The notes beneath the pieces were generated by a model that searched no databases, was not told where the DNA came from, and was given only the letters and a program-made list of their open reading frames with translations. Position numbers and translations under genes: made by a program. Positions 59,045-64,000 of a stretch of 64,000 nucleotides of DNA are shown here, piece after piece. The first letter of the stretch is position 1, and each line of letters starts with the position of its first letter. The stretch is from Acetobacter oryzoeni (GTDB taxonomy: Bacteria > Pseudomonadota > Alphaproteobacteria > Acetobacterales > Acetobacteraceae): positions 1,544,001-1,608,000 of the forward strand of contig NZ_CP042808.1 of assembly GCF_004014775.2 (NCBI RefSeq), written 5' to 3'.

Positions 59045-59313
59045 AGGTCGCGTTCCATGCTTTCAAGAAGGTCCGGCGGTGTCTCATCAAAATCTTCGCT
59101 TATTCTGATCCGTCCGCGCAATGCGCCGGGTTGACGACGGGGGCGATAGGAAGAGGCTGGCGGCCGCAGTTCGGCTACGACCTGGTCATGAGACGTCACC
59201 AAGATCGTACTGCCCTGCCTGACCTGACGCAGATACGCTGTCAGGTTTCCCCGGAACTCCCGAACACCGATTTTCCGTGGTAATGGTGCGTTATCTGAAA
59301 GATGCTGGCTCAT
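59041..59313 (-). CDS. Phd/YefM-family antitoxin
   Basis: A 90-residue antitoxin starting MSQHLSDNAPLPRKIGVREF, with the Phd fold core RGNLTAYLRQVRQGSTILVT then VVAELRPP, and a C-terminal toxin-binding tail rich in acidic residues (ISEDFDETPPDLLE). The start at 59313 has a strong GGGAGGAG site, part of a 14-bp inverted repeat. The longer frame to 59439 runs into the integrase gene and is rejected. Confidence 0.85.
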   Translation of the reverse strand: MSQHLSDNAPLPRKIGVREFRGNLTAYLRQVRQGSTILVTSHDQVVAELRPPASSYRPRRQPGALRGRIRISEDFDETPPDLLESMERDL

Positions 59314-59316
59314 GGT

Positions 59317-59359
59317 CTCCTCCCTATGTGGCATCATAACATGTACACATAGGGAGGAG
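59317..59359. promoter_or_regulatory. 14-bp inverted repeat covering the antitoxin ribosome site
   Basis: CTCCTCCCTATGTG (59317-59330) and CACATAGGGAGGAG (59346-59359) are perfect complements around a 15-base loop. The left arm, read on the minus strand, is the antitoxin Shine-Dalgarno sequence. It can act as a DNA operator for the antitoxin complex or, if transcribed in full, as an mRNA stem that hides the ribosome site. Confidence 0.75.
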
Positions 59360-59386
59360 GTAGAGAATTCCTGAGGCATGTTTGTT

Positions 59387-60025
59387 TCAGAGATCAGAGA
59401 CTTCCGACAGAGCCAGAGCGTCCTCGACATCCACCCCAAGGTATCGAACCGTACTATCCAGTTTTGAATGACCCAGCAGGATCTGCACGGCTCGGATATT
59501 ACCGGTTCGTTTGTAAATCATGGCAACCTTAGTCCGGCGGAGCGAATGAGTTCCATATTCCCCGGCGATCAGTCCCACCGCCTGAACCCATTGATCCAGA
59601 AGCCGGGCGTATTGCCTTGTGCTCAGGTGAGCTTTGGCGCTTAGGTGACTTGGAAAAACATACTCATTCAAGCCACCACCTCGATGTTCCAGCCACGCCC
59701 GCACGCTTTCTCGCGTTGTTTCTGTAATTTCGAATTGCACAGGTCGCCGAGTTTTCTGCTGGACGACCATGGCTCGGTGGCGCACCTGACCACTGGTAAC
59801 GATGTCGCCGATACGAAGGCTGACAAGATCGCAGCCTCTGAGTTTGCTATCGAGAGCAAGATCAAACAAAGCTCTGTCTCTGACACGTTGTTCGCTCCCC
59901 AGCCAAAACCGAATAGCCCAGACGTGCTTTTCTTTGAGCGCCCGCTTGGCGCCAACCATTTTTCCTGCATTCCAAGGCACGGACGCCTTCAGCGTAGGCG
60001 ATGGAAAACGCGTTTTCTTTTCCAT
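59387..60025 (-). CDS. Tyrosine recombinase (site-specific integrase)
   Basis: A 212-residue compact tyrosine recombinase lacking the usual N-terminal arm-binding domain. Catalytic residues are in SKLRGCDLVSLRIGD (Arg I), GTHSLRRTK (His-x-x-Arg), LLGHSKLD (His/Trp position) and TVRYLGVDV (Tyr). Such short integrases occur on plasmids and integrative elements. A frameshifted relative lies at 27787. It is upstream of the antitoxin gene on the same strand, 73 bases away. Confidence 0.85.
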   Translation of the reverse strand: MEKKTRFPSPTLKASVPWNAGKMVGAKRALKEKHVWAIRFWLGSEQRVRDRALFDLALDSKLRGCDLVSLRIGDIVTSGQVRHRAMVVQQKTRRPVQFEITETTRESVRAWLEHRGGGLNEYVFPSHLSAKAHLSTRQYARLLDQWVQAVGLIAGEYGTHSLRRTKVAMIYKRTGNIRAVQILLGHSKLDSTVRYLGVDVEDALALSEVSDL

Positions 60026-60330
60026 GATACTTTCTCCTGATCAGCTGCACATGCAGCAATCAGAAGTCTGGAGGAGGACATCGGCGGAAACGAGAATTAT
60101 TGCCGACCGTCCGCTTTACGGAAACTGGAACGGCTCTTCTTATGACCGAGATAGGCGAAAGCTGTAAGTCCGCTTTGCACACGGCAAGCGGACAGGCTGC
60201 TCATGCCCTCTTTCCAGACGTTTCGCCGATCAGGTAAGATATGAGAGCAGACAGGTGCTCGAAGCAATTTTTAAAAAAAATTCTGCAAATTAGATTATAA
60301 GTCTGCGTCAAATCAAGGAAGATTAACCAA
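60026..60330. other. Spacer with inverted repeat between integrase and DUF4238 gene
   Basis: About 300 bases. GTCCGCTT (60168-60175) and AAGCGGAC (60186-60193) form an eight-base inverted repeat; another GTCCGCTT lies at 60109-60116. These could be recombinase sites. GC content drops abruptly after about 60260, marking the edge of the AT-rich DUF4238 gene. Confidence 0.4.
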
Positions 60331-61433
60331 ATGAATGACGAACCACGAAACCACCATTACAATCCTCAATTTTTTTAAGAAGTTGGTCCGTAGGTGAGAA
60401 TAAAATTTGGAAAACAAGCATAATAGAAGAAACAAATAAATTATCAACGCGAAAAAGATCAATAAAGAAAACATCCTCTTCGTGTTATTTATATAGTATA
60501 AAACCAAAATATAGAAATGACGTAATAATAAAATTATTTATAAATATATTATGTTTAAAACATAACACAAAAAATATAGAAAATCTAAATTTTGAGCAAA
60601 GCATATTTGGAGAAGTTGATGATAAAGGATCGGTAACTTTAAAAAAAATTATCGAAAACCAATCCGGAATCTTAGATATTTTAGATGAAGAAGATATCAA
60701 ATATTTTATAAAATATATTTACCTTTTGCAGGCCCGTAATCCGAAAATTATGAAGAATACTGAGATTGGTATGCGAGATGTTTTAAGAGAAGGATCAGAT
60801 ATTTATAATAAGATTGTTTCTTCGTTTGGAAAAGATGCATTCGATAATTCTTTTAAGAATCTCATGGAGGATAACAATTTATCAAAATTGGTATTGCTGG
60901 ATAATTGTTTAGATTCTTCTGCATTATTAAATTTATATCAAGGAATAGAATATATAATAATTAATATAAATGAGCCTAATAATTCATTTATCACGTCAAA
61001 TTACCCATATGCATCTTTTCCAGATATCGGGGATAAGAAATCTATACACGTATTCCCATACTCTCCCCGAGCATGTTTGGCAATGACACACAACAAAAGT
61101 CTAATAAAATTTTTACTTTCACTTAAAAAAGAAAAGAAAGAAAAAATCGTCGTGAATTTGGTAAATTTTATAATTAGTATTTCATCAACAGAAATATATT
61201 CGAAAGATGATAAAATTGGAAACGAGGTGGGAAAGTATATTAATTTATTAGAATATGACCGCGACAGAGCACGAAAACAGTTCGAATTATTCCTTGATGA
61301 AGTAATAAACGATAATACAATTCAAGATTTTTCTCCTAAAGAACATAGAGAGGGAGGCTTTACGGAAACATCGATTTTACAAACCAAAGAAAAAAAGAAT
61401 CCTCGATTCTGGAAATGGTTCTCAAAGCATTAA
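60331..61433 (+). pseudogene. DUF4238 protein, broken by a T-tract frameshift
   Basis: ATG at 60331 has AAGGAAG about nine bases upstream and reads MNDEPRNHHYNPQFF, the NHHY-P-FxL signature of DUF4238, then hits a stop. The run of seven T (60370-60376) needs one more T to continue LRSWSVGENKIWKTSIIEET and on through the long frame to FWKWFSKH at 61433, about 366 residues. The C-terminal part has EPNNSFITSNYPYASFPD and HVFPYSPRACLAMTHNKS, also DUF4238-like. It is very AT-rich, unlike its neighbours, a sign of transfer. DUF4238 genes are frequent in defence islands; function unknown. Confidence 0.65.
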
Positions 61434-61525
61434 AAATATCTCTGTTTTTTCTTGGTTAAGAAAAAACAGACTGTCCGCTCACCCCCATTCTACCCTTCGC
61501 ACGAAATATTTCCATGGGAGGGCCC

Positions 61526-62077
61526 TTACCCCCGCCTCTTGAGTTCTCCTTGGTTCATCATGGAAAAGGAGAACTGATACTGAAGCGGTATCCGGCGGCT
61601 TCGCAGATGGAAGTCGCCGGCATGCTTGAGCCTGAGAGGTAATTCCTTTTCGACGGTGTCTGGAACGGCCTTCAGGATTTCGGCGATTGTTGTCCGATCT
61701 CGCCCCGCAAGATAGGTGTTGAGACTCATAGCTGGTGCTGGTGCAGAGCGCGAAGGCATCGGGATTTCCTCAATCCGGATGCCTTCCTCTTCCTCAAGAT
61801 ACTCTGCCACTCTGTGTAACCCAAGAAATTTCACCCCGGCCAACCGATCTTCGGCATAGAAGCCTGATCCTGCCGCATCGGCAAACATGTCCCAAAGCCT
61901 CTCTACCACCGACGGTGGAAGATGCTGGAGCATGGTGAGCCGGTTGATCGGCTCCCACCGGAGAAGTTCGTCCGGCTCCCCTACGATCACTTCGATCCTG
62001 TCTGTGGCGACATTGAACCGGATCCGGCCCTTCATGCGGGAACGGATTTCCTCGCGCATTTCCTGATCTTCATACAT
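61526..62077 (-). CDS. Hypothetical protein, accessory
   Basis: A 183-residue protein starting MYEDQEMREEIRSRMKGRIR, with AAGGAA nine bases upstream. It has charged, helical segments (LPPSVVERLWDMFADAAGSG, RVAEYLEEEEGIRIEEIPMP) and no membrane helix. No family was recognised. GC and codon use match the general background, unlike the AT-rich DUF4238 gene beside it. The frame is open upstream to 62230 but without a better start. Confidence 0.55.
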   Translation of the reverse strand: MYEDQEMREEIRSRMKGRIRFNVATDRIEVIVGEPDELLRWEPINRLTMLQHLPPSVVERLWDMFADAAGSGFYAEDRLAGVKFLGLHRVAEYLEEEEGIRIEEIPMPSRSAPAPAMSLNTYLAGRDRTTIAEILKAVPDTVEKELPLRLKHAGDFHLRSRRIPLQYQFSFSMMNQGELKRRG

Positions 62078-63005
62078 TGATCTGGTTCCTTCGATGAATA
62101 TTGAACAAACGATCGGAGAAACCATTTGAGGTGGCCCTGTAGGCCATGGCGATACGTAGACGCGCGTGATTGCCCAACCCTCTTTCGAGGGGCGAGACGC
62201 GTGTAACTGTCTGATGCACCAGTATTTCATGGCGATCAGACGTCGATTTGTAGGGAATTATGATGGAATTGGTTGCGGGGGCAGGATTGGCTCTCAAATT
62301 GCAGCACTGGCAAGTTAAGAACAAAGTGGGATTAATAGGTTGTTTCGATACACTTTTTTCTGTCCGCGCCTAACCCTCTCACGGAAATCAATAAGCCCCC
62401 TGCCCTCGCCAAACGGACCGTTTAATTATTCAGAGCCATGTCCACTTTCGCCTAACATTGATCATACAGAGTTCTGATCTGTGTTTCGCAAAGCGAACAT
62501 CATGCTTCAAAGTCCTATCGCTCAGATTGAGCGGCAGGTCGACTTAACCAAGCACCCAAGTGCACGGTCTCGCCTGATCAGATCGCGTTGTATAACCTCT
62601 GTCGTAATATCCCATGGCCCCCAACAGAACATTTTGATCGCCTTTCCCTCAACGAAATGCGATCAACGGGCCTTTCCAATTGCTTATACAACAGGCATCC
62701 CAAACCGGACCACCATTCTACATGAAGGGCATTGTGAACACATTCTTCAGGAGTGTGGCGTTTTTTGGATACCTACCACTGCCACTATTCCATGCCGTTG
62801 AAAGTGCCCGACTGCCCTCTTCTTAACTGGTCATCTCGCCGATGATAGGCAAAGTCTTTAGATGGTTAGCTCCGCCGCTTAAACACAGTTGCTAACAATG
62901 CTCATTCCGTATGATGCATAATCCCGCTACATCCTGTAATAACATGTCTTGTGCCGCATCTGGGGAGATGCGATTATAATATAGTGTCAAATACTCTGGG
63001 TCTTC
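62078..63005. other. 900-base region upstream of zorA
   Basis: No supported gene. Frames of 84 and 106 codons here have no family likeness and poor starts. The right end holds TATAAT (62975-62980), a candidate -10 for zorA, and a palindrome (62956-62971). Confidence 0.4.
62956..62971. promoter_or_regulatory. Palindrome at the putative zorA promoter
   Basis: GCATCT (62956-62961) and AGATGC (62966-62971) flank GGGG, immediately upstream of TATAAT (62975-62980) and about 35 bases before the zorA ATG. A repressor bound there would block the promoter. Confidence 0.4.
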
Positions 63006-64000
63006 ATGCTTTCTTTGTTTTCCTCGGTCGGTATCTTTGTCCGTAATTTTGTCTTGGACTTTGCTCAAATCCTAGTATGGGATCCAAGCCCGGGACTTGT
63101 TGTTCTTATACTCTTTATCTGGCTGGCAATTGCGTCAGTTCAGGTTATTCGCCGCTATCGTTCTCGCTTGACCGCGATAAGAAAGCTGCGTGAGAAAATA
63201 GAAACCGGTCTTCCCCAAGATAGAGAAAGCATTGCCCACTGGAGTGAACAAGCCGCAAAAGCGAATAGTGCCGAATGCTCTCTTCAGGAAGCATGGCATG
63301 AGTTTGATGAGACTCTTGTATTCGATACGAAGGAACCACCCCATTTACATAATTCAGTAAGGCCGTCCCTATTCTTCAATGTTGAAGATCTCCATTTTGG
63401 AAGTGGTTTTTTTCGTATTTGTCCAGGACTCTTCGTGTCTGTTGGCCTTGCCTGTACGTTTTTAGGCTTGATCGCTGCTCTGCAGACTATGGCACAATCA
63501 AATGCGATCACCGATCAAGCAATGCAACACCTTTTGCAAATTGCATCGGCGAAATTCATTATGTCGCTTATGGGACTTGCCTGTTCCATCGTTTTTACAA
63601 TGCTTCTGCGGTATCTTACCGTCAAACTTGACAAGGCCTTGAACGGGCTCTGTGGAACAATCGAAAAGAAACTGACATTTGTAAGCTTTGAGCAAATCGG
63701 CTTTGATCAGCTGAAAGCCATGCAGGAAGCGCGGGAGCATAATCAGGCCCTTACGACCCAACTGGTGGCTGAAATAGGAAAGCCGCTACGGGATGAACTG
63801 CCTGCGGCAATATCGAATTCCATTACTACCGCCATGCAGCCAATCCTTGATAAGGTTGGCCAGCAAGGTTCTGATAGCCTGTCTGAACTAGCTTCAGATC
63901 TCTCATCCCAGTTATCTTCAAGTGTAGGGGCTGCGCTTTCACAAGCAAGTGATCGACTTGCCACAGCGGCTGACAGGATTGGGCAGCTTGTAACGCAAAT
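63006..64000 (+). CDS. zorA: Zorya anti-phage system protein ZorA, cut by window edge
   Basis: The first 331 residues of a MotA/ExbB-like inner-membrane protein. There are three hydrophobic segments: one near residue 30 (LVVLILFIWLAIASVQVI), one in FRICPGLFVSVGLACTFLGL then IAAL, and one in FIMSLMGLACSIVFTMLL. The preceding FFNVEDLHF and the PGLFVxxGLxxTFLGLIAAL pattern fit ZorA. After about residue 240 a long coiled-coil tail begins (QLVAEIGKPLRDELPAAISN, SELASDLSSQLSSSVGAAL), typical of the ZorA intracellular tail. With ZorB it forms a proton-driven motor that recruits effectors to phage DNA. Partners should lie to the right of the window. Confidence 0.75.
   Translation, partial: MLSLFSSVGIFVRNFVLDFAQILVWDPSPGLVVLILFIWLAIASVQVIRRYRSRLTAIRKLREKIETGLPQDRESIAHWSEQAAKANSAECSLQEAWHEFDETLVFDTKEPPHLHNSVRPSLFFNVEDLHFGSGFFRICPGLFVSVGLACTFLGLIAALQTMAQSNAITDQAMQHLLQIASAKFIMSLMGLACSIVFTMLLRYLTVKLDKALNGLCGTIEKKLTFVSFEQIGFDQLKAMQEAREHNQALTTQLVAEIGKPLRDELPAAISNSITTAMQPILDKVGQQGSDSLSELASDLSSQLSSSVGAALSQASDRLATAADRIGQLVTQ

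Noticed and set aside
59041..59439. Antitoxin starting at 59439
   Set aside because: That extension would overlap the integrase 3' end and run through the inverted repeat; the start at 59313 has a strong ribosome site.
62481..62801. 106-codon rightward frame upstream of zorA
   Set aside because: No family, weak start, unusual composition; treated as intergenic.

Overview
The window looks like chromosome (or a chromosome-plus-island junction) of an acetic acid bacterium (Acetobacteraceae, most like Acetobacter). The lineage is an inference. It rests on the aspartate/alanine exchange genes, two paralogous Hint-domain surface-type proteins, the sugar/alcohol-oxidiser style of periplasmic and TonB genes, and the moderate GC content; no rRNA or tRNA is present to confirm it.

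Bases 1-31,000 are mostly intact housekeeping and accessory metabolism. An aspT-asdA-asparaginase operon (leftward) forms an asparagine/aspartate-to-alanine decarboxylation cycle, with an FNR-like box upstream. Next come a four-gene cluster of unknown purpose (GT2 glycosyltransferase, methyltransferase, PIG-L deacetylase, acyl-CoA dehydrogenase-like), a KGG-like tandem-repeat stress protein, an ABC-F ATPase, a LysR regulator beside a large AIDA-repeat/Hint protein, and a monooxygenase next to a TonB receptor. They are followed by an alcohol dehydrogenase, a DUF1348 protein, a lipoprotein, an MFS transporter and MntH. A TetR gene then faces a two-gene molybdenum hydroxylase across two palindromic operators.

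Bases 27,900-44,000 carry a second TetR gene, a Crp/Fnr regulator, small envelope/stress proteins and a complete RND efflux operon (adaptor, pump, outer-membrane channel). ACGATAC-type palindromes resembling the first TetR operator recur here. A cell-surface signalling locus follows: ECF sigma factor, FecR-like anti-sigma, Tat-exported PhoD phosphatase and an STN-bearing TonB receptor.

Bases 44,000-64,000 are an accessory region full of relics: IS5 and IS3 pieces, a truncated sugar symporter, CcdA and DUF932 scraps, and frameshifted genes. It also holds a defence/competition gene set: a translationally coupled pair of DUF262 proteins (GmrSD-like) flanked by inverted IS3 relics, an RNase-A-like CDI toxin relic with its immunity gene, a Phd/PIN toxin-antitoxin pair whose ribosome binding site lies in a 14-bp stem, a tyrosine recombinase, a very AT-rich DUF4238 gene broken in a T tract, and the start of a Zorya system (zorA) running off the right edge. 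The DUF262 pair and this island as a whole are the best candidates for an undescribed system. The many single-base frameshifts here mean either decay or assembly error, and raw reads would settle which.
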